From an uncultured Carnobacterium sp. (lineage in GTDB: Bacteria > Bacillota > Bacilli > Lactobacillales > Aerococcaceae), in the NCBI GenBank assembly GCA_905371865.1, contig CAJPNA010000024.1, positions 1-12,526 on the forward strand: a DNA stretch of 12,526 nucleotides. The letters are read 5' to 3'. Below are positions 5,923 to 12,109 of this stretch, piece after piece. Positions within the stretch are counted from its first letter, which is position 1. The number at the start of each line of letters is the position of its first letter. The notes under the pieces are model-generated. The model saw only the letters and a list, made by a program, of their open reading frames with translations, did no database searches and was not told the DNA's origin. Made by a program: the position numbers and the translations under genes.

Positions 5923-6322
5923 AGTATATACGGATGCAGCTGTCAATGGAAATCCTGGTGAAGTTGGGTTAGGAATTCTATTGGTAAAAGATGGAGAACA
6001 ATTTCCTTATAAATTTCCCGTAGAAAAGAAAATGGATAATCACCTTGCCGAGTTTATGGCAATCTCTAAAGCATTGGAATTATTATATGCCAAGCAGTAC
6101 CAAGAAGAGTTAATTTTTATACATACGGATTCTAAAGTAGCTGCAGATGCAATTTTAAAAAATTATACTAAAAGAGAGGATAATAGAGTTGTCCTTAAAG
6201 AGATACAACGTCAGTTAAAACAATTTCCTCAAGTATTTATTAAATGGATACCAGAAAGTGATAATCGTGGCGCAGATCAATTAGCGCGCCAAGCCTTACA
6301 GCAACGATTAACACAACAATAA
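5915..6322 (+). CDS. RNase HI-family protein (reverse transcriptase-like fold)
   Basis: A 135-residue RNase H-fold protein predicted to cut the RNA strand of RNA-DNA hybrids in the cytoplasm. The four acidic catalytic residues of the family are visible: D7 in YTDAAVNGNPG, E46 in HLAEFMAI, D72 in HTDSK and D121 in NRGADQLAR. It lacks the basic-protrusion helix of Escherichia coli RnhA and is nearer the short Bacillus YpdQ/YpeP type, some of which have weak or no measured RNase H activity. Its ATG lies inside the end of the cold shock gene, with GTGGAG well upstream, so reinitiation after the first gene is likely. The glutaredoxin-like gene follows 12 bases later. The fold is confident; activity on hybrids is inferred. 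Confidence 0.9.
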   Translation: MIKVYTDAAVNGNPGEVGLGILLVKDGEQFPYKFPVEKKMDNHLAEFMAISKALELLYAKQYQEELIFIHTDSKVAADAILKNYTKREDNRVVLKEIQRQLKQFPQVFIKWIPESDNRGADQLARQALQQRLTQQ

Positions 6323-6334
6323 AGGAGAGTTTTC

Positions 6335-6598
6335 ATGAACGAAAAAACTTTGTATTATAGTAGCTTATGCCCAGATACAGCTCCATTCAAAGAAGCGATG
6401 GCAAAGCTTGGGATTTCTGCTAGAGAAGTGGATATCACCTCTAATATGAAAAACTTAAAAGAATTTCTCAGACTTCGAGACCGTGAAGAAGTGTTTATCC
6501 CAAGGAAAGAGCAAGGGATGGTGGGGATTCCTTGCTTAATTACAGAGGAAGATTCTTTCATTTTTGAAGTAAGTACCTTAGAAGAAAGGTATCTTTAA
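6335..6598 (+). CDS. Glutaredoxin-like protein with CPDT motif
   Basis: An 87-residue thioredoxin-fold protein of glutaredoxin size. The N-terminal strand LYYSSLC runs into C12-P13-D14-T15, where classical glutaredoxins have CPYC. The VGIPCL segment supplies the expected cis-proline (P66), followed by C67. With a single active-site Cys it would be a monothiol-type enzyme, or C12 and C67 could act together. The ATG has AAAGGAG nearby. It sits third in the cold shock operon, 12 bases after the RNase H-like gene and 3 before the next. Similar short glutaredoxin-related proteins are usual in lactic acid bacteria, but their partners are poorly known. The fold is confident; the redox role is inferred. 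Confidence 0.82.
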   Translation: MNEKTLYYSSLCPDTAPFKEAMAKLGISAREVDITSNMKNLKEFLRLRDREEVFIPRKEQGMVGIPCLITEEDSFIFEVSTLEERYL

Positions 6599-6601
6599 TC
6601 A

Positions 6602-6892
6602 GTGGAGTTTCCTAAAGAATCATTGCAGACAGTCCTTTCCATTTATTTTGTTGGAATCAATAGTTTATTATTCATTTTGATGGGAATTGATAAATGTTGT
6701 GCAATTATAAAAAAATGGAGAATTTCAGAGAAAACTTTATTGTTGCGTGGAATTCTTGGTGGAGGTTTTGGGGGCATACTTGGGTTATTCATTTTTAATC
6801 ATAAAAAGAGGAAAAACTATTTTTTAATTACTTTTCTAGTGAACATTTTTTTCTGGTTAGTCATTGGGGTAGTTTGGATGTATAGAAAGTAG
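6602..6892 (+). CDS. DUF1294 family small membrane protein
   Basis: A 96-residue integral membrane protein of the DUF1294 family. It is recognised by MGIDKCCA after the first membrane helix, the WRISEKTLLLRGILGGGFGG segment and the FNHKKRK stretch. Three hydrophobic segments are seen at about residues 10-28, 45-65 and 73-92. Function is unknown in the family. The start is a GTG three bases after the preceding stop. It has no strong ribosome binding site (GAAAGG lies about 14 bases back), so it may be coupled to the gene before it; a later TTG at 6623 is the alternative start. It lies fourth in the cold shock operon. Confidence 0.82.
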   Translation: MEFPKESLQTVLSIYFVGINSLLFILMGIDKCCAIIKKWRISEKTLLLRGILGGGFGGILGLFIFNHKKRKNYFLITFLVNIFFWLVIGVVWMYRK

Positions 6893-6897
6893 GATAC

Positions 6898-7554
6898 ATG
6901 AATAAACAAGAGAGATTTTATTTTGATATTTGGATTGCTTTATTAAGTATGTTGTCAGGAATGGTTAATGTATTGACCTTGTTATTGTTTTTAACACCTG
7001 CGACTCATTTTACAGGGAATATTACGCAATTTGTTTTAGCGTTAAATCAGGGGAAATGGGATATAATGATTCGCCTTTTAGGAATGATTATCTGTTTTGG
7101 TGGAGGCGGTGTGCTATCGGGGATTTTATTTTCTAAGAAAAAATTTGAACCCACTAAACGGTATGGCCTTTTACTGTTAACATTCGGCATCATTATGTTA
7201 GTATTATTTTTGTTAGGGCTCAGAGATGAACGCTGGCTCTATTATTTTTCATTTGTTGTGGGGACACAAAACGGAATGTTTATTTATTACCATGGAATGA
7301 TTGTTAGAACCTCACATTTTACCGGGTATTTAACCGATATTGGAGTGGTAATTGGGCGTCTAATTCGAGGGCAAAAGAAAGACCGTTGGAAAGTACTTTT
7401 CTACTTTACAAGTATGCTATTTTTTGGAATTGGTGGGACTATTTCTTTTCAATTTTTCCAACTCTATTCAGATGCGACGATTGTGTTAATTAGTGTGGGA
7501 TATATGATTCTTGGTTTTTATTATTTCTCATTCCGTAAACTATTCTTTCATTAG
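6898..7554 (+). CDS. DUF1275 (YoaK) family membrane protein
   Basis: A 218-residue polytopic membrane protein of the DUF1275/YoaK family, with about six membrane helices. The family marks are seen twice as internal echoes: THFTGN near residues 36-41 and TSHFTGYLTDIG near 138-149. G-T-Q-N-G lies before the second, in place of the usual GxQNA. The transported substrate or role is unknown for the family. The start ATG is five bases after the previous stop, with only a weak AGGAT site, suggesting coupled translation. The stop TAG overlaps the ribosome binding site of the next gene. Nothing appears truncated. Confidence 0.88.
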   Translation: MNKQERFYFDIWIALLSMLSGMVNVLTLLLFLTPATHFTGNITQFVLALNQGKWDIMIRLLGMIICFGGGGVLSGILFSKKKFEPTKRYGLLLLTFGIIMLVLFLLGLRDERWLYYFSFVVGTQNGMFIYYHGMIVRTSHFTGYLTDIGVVIGRLIRGQKKDRWKVLFYFTSMLFFGIGGTISFQFFQLYSDATIVLISVGYMILGFYYFSFRKLFFH

Positions 7555-7565
7555 GAGGAGATTGT

Positions 7566-8084
7566 ATGAAGGTTTTAATTGTTGTAGATATGCAAAATGA
7601 TTTTGTAGATGGAGTATTGGGATCAAAAGAAGCCGTTTCGATGATTGATACTGCGGTGGAAACCATTACCTCATTTGATGGGAAAGTATTTTATACTCAG
7701 GATACTCATGGAGAAGACTATCTAGATACTGAAGAAGGCCGTCATTTACCGGTTGTTCACTGCATTAAAGGAAGCGAAGGGTGGAAAATTCATCCAAAAA
7801 TCGAAAAAGCATTATTATTAAAAGCTGCAACAGGAATTGAAAAATCTACATTTGGTTCTGAAAAGTTAATGGGGATCATTGAAAAGGAAGTTCCTGATGT
7901 AGAAAGCATTACACTTATTGGCATTTGTACAGATATTTGTGTAATCAGTAATGCAATGCTTGCTAAAGCGCATTTTCAAAATACACCTGTTACCGTTATT
8001 TCTAGCGCTTGTGCTGGAGTTACACCAGAAAGTCATGATAATGCGTTGGAAGCGATGAAGATGTGTCATATTGAAATTCAATAA
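7566..8084 (+). CDS. Isochorismatase/nicotinamidase-family cysteine hydrolase
   Basis: A 172-residue alpha/beta cysteine hydrolase. The catalytic triad of the family is visible as D8 (VDMQNDF), K93 (EKSTFG) and C125 (GICTDICVISNA). D46, H48 and H65 (TQDTH and VVHC) are placed like the metal-binding residues of nicotinamidases (PncA). It may therefore turn nicotinamide into nicotinate in NAD salvage, or act on another amide. The product is close in length to streptococcal PncA (about 190 residues). AGGAGGAG lies five bases before the ATG. It is the sixth gene of the cold shock operon, 12 bases before a small membrane protein gene. Hydrolase family is confident; nicotinamide as substrate is a fair inference. 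Confidence 0.9.
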   Translation: MKVLIVVDMQNDFVDGVLGSKEAVSMIDTAVETITSFDGKVFYTQDTHGEDYLDTEEGRHLPVVHCIKGSEGWKIHPKIEKALLLKAATGIEKSTFGSEKLMGIIEKEVPDVESITLIGICTDICVISNAMLAKAHFQNTPVTVISSACAGVTPESHDNALEAMKMCHIEIQ

Positions 8085-8096
8085 TGGAGGAAGCAT

Positions 8097-8309
8097 ATGA
8101 AAGAGCAAAATCCAAAAGATAGAATTAGAGAAATGTCCGTGTTGAATCTCATCATGTTGATTGGGATGGCTATCGGATTTGGGATTGGAATTCTAATCGA
8201 TAATATGATTGGTGGGATTGCCATCGGGATGTTAGGGGCGTTTATTTGTCGCCTATTATACATTCGTAAAAAATATAAAGAAATCAATCCAAAAGATAAG
8301 AAAGAGTAG
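8097..8309 (+). CDS. Small two-helix membrane protein (70 aa)
   Basis: A 70-residue protein with two adjoining hydrophobic, glycine-rich helices (about 14-33 and 36-56) and charged ends. Loosely it resembles AtpI/AtpZ-like or other small glycine-rich hairpin proteins, but no motif settles this. Near-copies of the tetrad NPKD occur at both ends (EQNPKDR and EINPKDK). The ATG has GGAGGAAGC just before it. It is the last gene of the operon, and its stop codon lies within the left arm of the terminator. Function unknown. Confidence 0.75.
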   Translation: MKEQNPKDRIREMSVLNLIMLIGMAIGFGIGILIDNMIGGIAIGMLGAFICRLLYIRKKYKEINPKDKKE

Positions 8310-8335
8310 GCACATTTGTTGCACTACTCTTTTTT
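8301..8335 (+). terminator. Rho-independent terminator of the cold shock operon
   Basis: AAAGAGTAG (8301-8309, including the stop codon) pairs with CTACTCTTT (8324-8332), with a run of T to 8335. The right side overlaps the next gene's promoter. Confidence 0.8.
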
Positions 8336-8347
8336 CATTGTCATAAT
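8319..8347 (+). promoter_or_regulatory. Promoter of the thioredoxin-like gene, overlapping the terminator
   Basis: -35 TTGCAC (8319-8324), 17-base spacer, -10 CATAAT (8342-8347) preceded by TGT, an extended -10. The -35 lies in the loop and right arm of the preceding terminator. Confidence 0.5.
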
Positions 8348-8374
8348 GGAGAAAAATGAATGGAGGGATCTTTA

Positions 8375-8716
8375 ATGGAACAATTTGCAAAAGATGTAAG
8401 CCAATTTGTGGAAACAACTGCTGAAAAAGTAGAAGCGTTAATCGGTGAAGGAAAGGAAGTCGTTCTTTTTGTAGGACGCCCAACTTGCCCATATTGCCGT
8501 CGTTTTGCTCCAAAGATGAACGAAGCGCGTGAAGCTTTAGGAAAAGAAATGTACTTTATTAACTCAGAAGACAGAACAAATGAAGCTTTAACAGCATTCC
8601 GTTCAAAATACAATATGCCAACAGTACCTGGTTTACTCGTTGCTCGTGATGGAGACGTTCGTGTAGTTTGTGATTCATCACAAAGTGTAGAACAAATTAA
8701 AGCATTTATTGGTTAA
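8375..8716 (+). CDS. Thioredoxin-like protein (CPYC), bacteriocin-accessory type
   Basis: A 113-residue thioredoxin-fold protein without signal peptide, so cytoplasmic. The redox motif is C38-P-Y-C41 in LFVGRPTCPYCRRFAPKM, and the cis-proline is P85 (MPTVPGLL). This layout is that of the short thioredoxin-like proteins of lactic acid bacteria, often labelled bacteriocin transport accessory proteins (PedC/BrcD type). No bacteriocin genes are seen nearby, so a general thiol-disulfide role is more likely. The ATG at 8375 is chosen because GGAGGG (8361-8366) lies eight bases upstream; an in-frame ATG at 8360 would overlap that site. The gene is single, with its own promoter and a strong terminator. 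Codon choice suggests good expression. Confidence 0.87.
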   Translation: MEQFAKDVSQFVETTAEKVEALIGEGKEVVLFVGRPTCPYCRRFAPKMNEAREALGKEMYFINSEDRTNEALTAFRSKYNMPTVPGLLVARDGDVRVVCDSSQSVEQIKAFIG

Positions 8717-8735
8717 GAGGACCAAACCCATTTTT

Positions 8736-8771
8736 AAAGACTCTGCTCATGTAAGATAGCAGAGTCTTTTC
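8736..8771 (+). terminator. Strong rho-independent terminator
   Basis: A perfect 12-bp stem: AAAGACTCTGCT (8736-8747) with AGCAGAGTCTTT (8758-8769), a 10-base loop and T tract, ending the thioredoxin-like transcript. Confidence 0.92.
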
Positions 8772-8860
8772 GTTATTTAGAAACCTTTTTACAAATTAAA
8801 TACTTATTTTAGAATAGTAGAGAGTATGATAAAATAAATTGAAAACAAAGGAGGAGTACG

Positions 8861-10180
8861 ATGAACGAAATTAAATGTCCACATTGTCAAACGATCTTTA
8901 CGATTGATGAGCATTCCTATGCGGATATTGTGAACCAAATTCGCACCAAAGAATTTGCAGAAGATGTCCATGCGCAGCTTGAAATGGCTAAGAAGCAATT
9001 TGAAACGGAAAAAGCCTTAAATAAAGAACAAGAAAAACGTCGTTATGACGAAGAACGAGCAAATTTTGAACAAAAGATTCTCTCTCTTGAATTAGCGTTG
9101 AAGAATGCAGATGTAAAGGAAGAGAAGAATGTTCAGGAGGCGCTATATAAAAAAGAGAAAGAGTTTAATGCACTTCAATCTGAATTAGAACAATTAAAAC
9201 AGCAATTGCAATTCAAGGAAGTAGAATTGTCTCAAAAATTCCAAGAAGATTTACATGAAAAAGAACGTACAATTCTTGAACTCAAACAAGAAAAAGAGTT
9301 GCAACAAAAAGAACAAGAAGTGCAACAAACCGCCCTAAAAGAAAAATATGAATTAGAATTACGTTCAAAGAAAGATCAGTTCGAATTAGAGTTGAAGGCA
9401 AAAGACGAAGCGATTGCGTTCTATAAAGACTTTAAGGCAAAACAATCAACGAAGATGGTGGGAGAAAGCCTAGAACAACATTGCGAAATAGAGTTTAATC
9501 GTCTGCGTATGACGGCATTCCCTCGCGCGGAATTTGGAAAAGATAATGATGCCAAGACGGGAAGTAAAGGGGATTACATCTACCGAGAATATGATGAGAA
9601 TGGAGTTGAAATTCTATCCATTATGTTCGAAATGAAGAACGAAAATGACGAGACAGCAACGAAGAAGAAAAACGAACACTTCTTTAAAGAGTTGGATAAA
9701 GACCGTCATGAAAAACAATGTGAATATGCCATTCTTGTAAGTCTACTTGAAGCAGATAATGAATTGTATAACACAGGCATTGTGGATGTGTCGTACCAAT
9801 TTCCGAAAATGTATGTCGTTCGTCCGCAGTTCTTTATTCCAATTATTACCTTGCTTCGTAATGCCGCTCTAAATTCATTGCAATATAAACAAGAGTTAGC
9901 TTTGATGCGTGATCAACATATTGATATTACCCACTTTGAAGAAGACCTTGAGACGTTTAAAAAAGGTTTTGCTCGTAACTATGAACTTGCGAGTAAAAAA
10001 TTCCAAAGTGCCATTGATGAAATTGACAAGACCATTAAGAGTCTGGAGAAGACCAAGGCAGCCTTGCTTTCTTCTGAAAATAATTTACGTTTAGCCAATA
10101 ATAAAGCAGAAGACTTAACTGTAAAGAAGCTTGTAAAGAACAATCCGACGATGAAACAACGATTTGAAGAATTGGAGTAA
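8861..10180 (+). CDS. DUF2130 domain coiled-coil protein, possible nuclease fold
   Basis: A 439-residue cytoplasmic protein. It opens with a single C6-P-H-C9 knuckle, runs through a long charged coiled coil (about residues 30-185, rich in E, K, Q), then the conserved DUF2130 core from about 190 (FKAKQSTKMVGESLEQ) to the segment ending near LLRNAA, and a short second coiled coil. In the core, G237-D238-Y239 followed by E257-M-K259 on a hydrophobic strand has the spacing of a PD-(D/E)XK nuclease site. That is my inference, not an established activity. GGAGGAG lies just before the ATG. AT-rich promoter-like sequence with TATGAT precedes it, after a strong terminator. It may be co-transcribed with the 29-codon ORF downstream. 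Family assignment is firm; function is unknown. Confidence 0.87.
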   Translation: MNEIKCPHCQTIFTIDEHSYADIVNQIRTKEFAEDVHAQLEMAKKQFETEKALNKEQEKRRYDEERANFEQKILSLELALKNADVKEEKNVQEALYKKEKEFNALQSELEQLKQQLQFKEVELSQKFQEDLHEKERTILELKQEKELQQKEQEVQQTALKEKYELELRSKKDQFELELKAKDEAIAFYKDFKAKQSTKMVGESLEQHCEIEFNRLRMTAFPRAEFGKDNDAKTGSKGDYIYREYDENGVEILSIMFEMKNENDETATKKKNEHFFKELDKDRHEKQCEYAILVSLLEADNELYNTGIVDVSYQFPKMYVVRPQFFIPIITLLRNAALNSLQYKQELALMRDQHIDITHFEEDLETFKKGFARNYELASKKFQSAIDEIDKTIKSLEKTKAALLSSENNLRLANNKAEDLTVKKLVKNNPTMKQRFEELE

Positions 10181-10210
10181 ATGGAATTGTTTTTTTAGGG
10201 AGGCTTTTCA

Positions 10211-10300
10211 ATGAAAATTATCGATAACTGTTCTCATTTAGAATTAAAATTAAGAAAAATGACCACCTTCTATGAACACTTAAAAAATATTGAAAAATAA
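10211..10300 (+). CDS. Putative 29-residue microprotein
   Basis: A 29-codon ORF starting with ATG at 10211 and ending in TAA at 10300. It has an excellent GGGAGG seven bases before the start, and a weak hairpin terminator follows 17 bases after the stop. The peptide is charged, without membrane segment (MKIIDNC start, then a Leu/Lys-rich helix). It could be a genuine small protein, or the decayed beginning of a longer gene. I do not recognise it. Confidence 0.45.
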   Translation: MKIIDNCSHLELKLRKMTTFYEHLKNIEK

Positions 10301-10316
10301 AGAAAAATTACTGTTT

Positions 10317-10342
10317 AAAGCGAATGATATCGTTTGCTTTTT
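10317..10342 (+). terminator. Weak hairpin terminator after the microprotein ORF
   Basis: AAAGCGAATG (10317-10326) pairs with CGTTTGCTTT (10331-10340) using two G-T pairs, with a four-base loop and a short T run. Confidence 0.5.
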
Positions 10343-10373
10343 ATGAATCGAATGTGTAGGATATAAAAGTATA

Positions 10374-10392
10374 GATAATAATTATTCTTATC
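10374..10392 (+). promoter_or_regulatory. Fur-box-like sequence upstream of nox
   Basis: The 19 bases match the classical Fur box (GATAATGATAATCATTATC) at 15 positions and lie within a longer inverted repeat, TAGATAA (10372-10378) and TTATCTA (10388-10394). It is 41 bases before the nox ATG, where a regulator could act. No confident -35/-10 pair was found for nox. Confidence 0.4.
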
Positions 10393-10433
10393 TAGAACAA
10401 TAATAAACAAAAGTGTTTATAGGAGGAAATTTG

Positions 10434-11792
10434 ATGAAAGTTGTAGTAGTTGGATGTACTCACGCGGGTACTGCTGCAGTCAAAACAATTTTAAATGACA
10501 ATCCAGGAACAGAAGTCGTTGTATACGAAAGAAATGATAATGTTTCATTCTTATCTTGTGGGATTGCTTTATACGTAGGGGGAGTTGTTAAAGACCCTCA
10601 AGGACTATTCTATTCTAGTCCAGATGAATTAGCTTCATTAGGAGCTACAGTTCGTATGGAACACGATGTAACAAGCATCGACACTGTTGGTAAAACATTA
10701 ACAGTAAAAGACTTAAAAACAGGTGAAGAAAAGACTGATTCATTTGATAAATTAGTACTTACAACTGGATCTTGGCCAATTCTTCCTCCAATTCCAGGAC
10801 GTGAATTAGAAAACGTTCAATTATGTAAAAACTACAACCAAGCTAAAGAAATCTTTGCTAAGAAAACTGACAAGAAGAAAGTTGTTGTTGTCGGTGGTGG
10901 ATACATCGGTATCGAATTAGTAGAAGCATTTGCTTTAGAAGGTAAAGAAGTAACATTAGTAGACGGTTTAGACCGTATCTTAAACAAATACTTAGATCCA
11001 GAATTCACTGATATCTTAGAAGAAGACTTACGTGCACGTGGCGTACAAGTTCGCTTAAACGAAATGGTTAAATCATTCGAAGGCGAAAACGGCGTTGTTA
11101 ACAAAGTTGTAACTTCAGGTGGCGAATACGAAGCTGACATGGTAATCTTATGTGTTGGTTTCCGTCCAAATAACGACTTAGTAAAAGACCAATTAGAAAC
11201 AATGCCTAACGGTGCTATCATCGTTAACGACTACATGGAAACATCTGTTAAAGATGTATATGCTGCAGGAGATAGCTGTGCGGTTAACTACAATCCAAAC
11301 GGTGGACATGCTTACATTCCATTAGCAACAAACGCTGTACGTATGGGTTCATTAGTTGGTAAAAACATCAACGGTCACAAAGTGAAATACCGTGGAACTC
11401 AATCAACATCTGGATTACACTTATTCGGATGGAACATTGGTTCAACTGGGGTTAACGTAGGTAGCGCACCTCACTTTGGATTAGATGTACGTTCTGTATA
11501 CGTGGTAGATAACCACCGTCCAGAATTCATGCCAACATACGAAAAAATCTACATGAAATTAGTTTATGAAGTAGGTACAAACCGTATCGTAGGTGGACAA
11601 GTAATGTCTAAATACGACTGTACAGCTTCTGCAAACACATTGTCATTAGCAATCCAAAACAAAATGACAATCGAAGACTTAGCTTATGTAGACTTCTTCT
11701 TCCAACCAGTATTCGACCGTCCATGGAACTACTTAAACATCTTAGGACAAGCTGCTGTTGAACAAGAACGCGTATTAGCGGAAGGTAAATAA
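10434..11792 (+). CDS. nox: NADH oxidase (FAD-dependent, H2O-forming type)
   Basis: A 452-residue cytoplasmic flavoenzyme that oxidises NADH with oxygen, regenerating NAD+ and removing O2 in fermenting lactic acid bacteria. Seen: an N-terminal FAD dinucleotide fold (VVVVGCTHAGTAA, 3-15), the single redox Cys C42 in FLSCGIALYVGG (cysteine-sulfenic acid in the family), LVLTTGSWP, the NADH-binding fold VVVVGGGYIGIELVEA, and YAAGDSCAV for FAD. A C-terminal dimerisation domain with FFFQPVFDRPWNYLN follows. CoA-disulfide reductase and NADH peroxidase share this fold, so H2O-forming oxidase is the best but not the only choice. GGAGG stands just before the ATG at 10434; an in-frame ATG at 10413 has no such support. 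Codons are strongly biased (GAA, TTA, AAC, CGT), indicating high expression. A strong terminator follows. Confidence 0.92.
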   Translation: MKVVVVGCTHAGTAAVKTILNDNPGTEVVVYERNDNVSFLSCGIALYVGGVVKDPQGLFYSSPDELASLGATVRMEHDVTSIDTVGKTLTVKDLKTGEEKTDSFDKLVLTTGSWPILPPIPGRELENVQLCKNYNQAKEIFAKKTDKKKVVVVGGGYIGIELVEAFALEGKEVTLVDGLDRILNKYLDPEFTDILEEDLRARGVQVRLNEMVKSFEGENGVVNKVVTSGGEYEADMVILCVGFRPNNDLVKDQLETMPNGAIIVNDYMETSVKDVYAAGDSCAVNYNPNGGHAYIPLATNAVRMGSLVGKNINGHKVKYRGTQSTSGLHLFGWNIGSTGVNVGSAPHFGLDVRSVYVVDNHRPEFMPTYEKIYMKLVYEVGTNRIVGGQVMSKYDCTASANTLSLAIQNKMTIEDLAYVDFFFQPVFDRPWNYLNILGQAAVEQERVLAEGK

Positions 11793-11802
11793 TAAACTGT
11801 AG

Positions 11803-11829
11803 AAAGAGGATACTTCTATCCTCTTTTTT
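11803..11829 (+). terminator. Rho-independent terminator of nox
   Basis: A ten-base-pair stem (AAAGAGGATA at 11803-11812 with TATCCTCTTT at 11817-11826), loop CTTC and a T run. Confidence 0.92.
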
Positions 11830-11869
11830 GATGTAATGATAATTGTATGCTCGAAATTCACTTTGATAT

Positions 11870-11923
11870 GCTCCCTCTAAAGTAGACCCAAAAAAAGTAA
11901 ACTACTTTAGAGGGGGCGTTTTT
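11870..11923 (+). repeat. 16-bp inverted repeat / terminator-like hairpin
   Basis: GCTCCCTCTAAAGTAG (11870-11885) pairs with CTACTTTAGAGGGGGC (11902-11917), one G-T pair, followed by GTTTTT. The 16-base loop holds GACCCAAAAAAAGTAAA-like sequence, similar in style to IS3-family element ends. It is either a second terminator or the start of a mobile-element remnant. Confidence 0.6.
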
Positions 11924-11926
11924 AGA

Positions 11927-12055
11927 TTGGTTAAGAAACATACTGAAAAAGAATTAGAACAAAAAAGTGATTTAAGTATTTTAAAAGCAAACTTTTCGAA
12001 GCTGTTCATAATGCTTCATCCTAGAAGAAAAACAGTTGTATTTATGATACAATAA
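11927..12055 (+). pseudogene. Short ORF, possible degenerate IS3-type OrfA remnant
   Basis: In the 317-base gap after nox, a frame begins at TTG 11927 (MVKKHTEKELEQ...) and stops after 42 codons. Its place just after an IS3-end-like sequence and the basic, charged start recall a truncated OrfA. There is no helix-turn-helix or DDE motif to prove it, and no match could be searched. The remainder of the gap holds only AT-rich promoter-like sequence, including an inverted repeat TTGTAT-TTATG-ATACAA at about 12036-12052. Confidence 0.25.
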
Positions 12056-12109
12056 CTGAGATACAATAAAAAAGTGTGGAATTCACTATAAGAAAAGGGG
12101 AGGACGGTT

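Noticed and set aside
8360..8374. Earlier ATG for the thioredoxin-like gene
   Set aside because: The ribosome binding site GGAGGG starts inside this codon run and is ideally spaced for the ATG at 8375.
8360..8716. Bacteriocin gene cluster suggested by the accessory-type thioredoxin-like protein
   Set aside because: No bacteriocin precursor, immunity or ABC export gene is visible nearby; the gene is a single unit.
9909..10094. Out-of-frame + strand ORF inside the DUF2130 gene
   Set aside because: It lies wholly within a confident gene in another frame and gives a low-complexity basic peptide without a ribosome binding site.
10413..10433. Earlier ATG for nox
   Set aside because: The added residues precede the FAD-binding strand, and the AGGAGG site falls after this ATG, just ahead of 10434.
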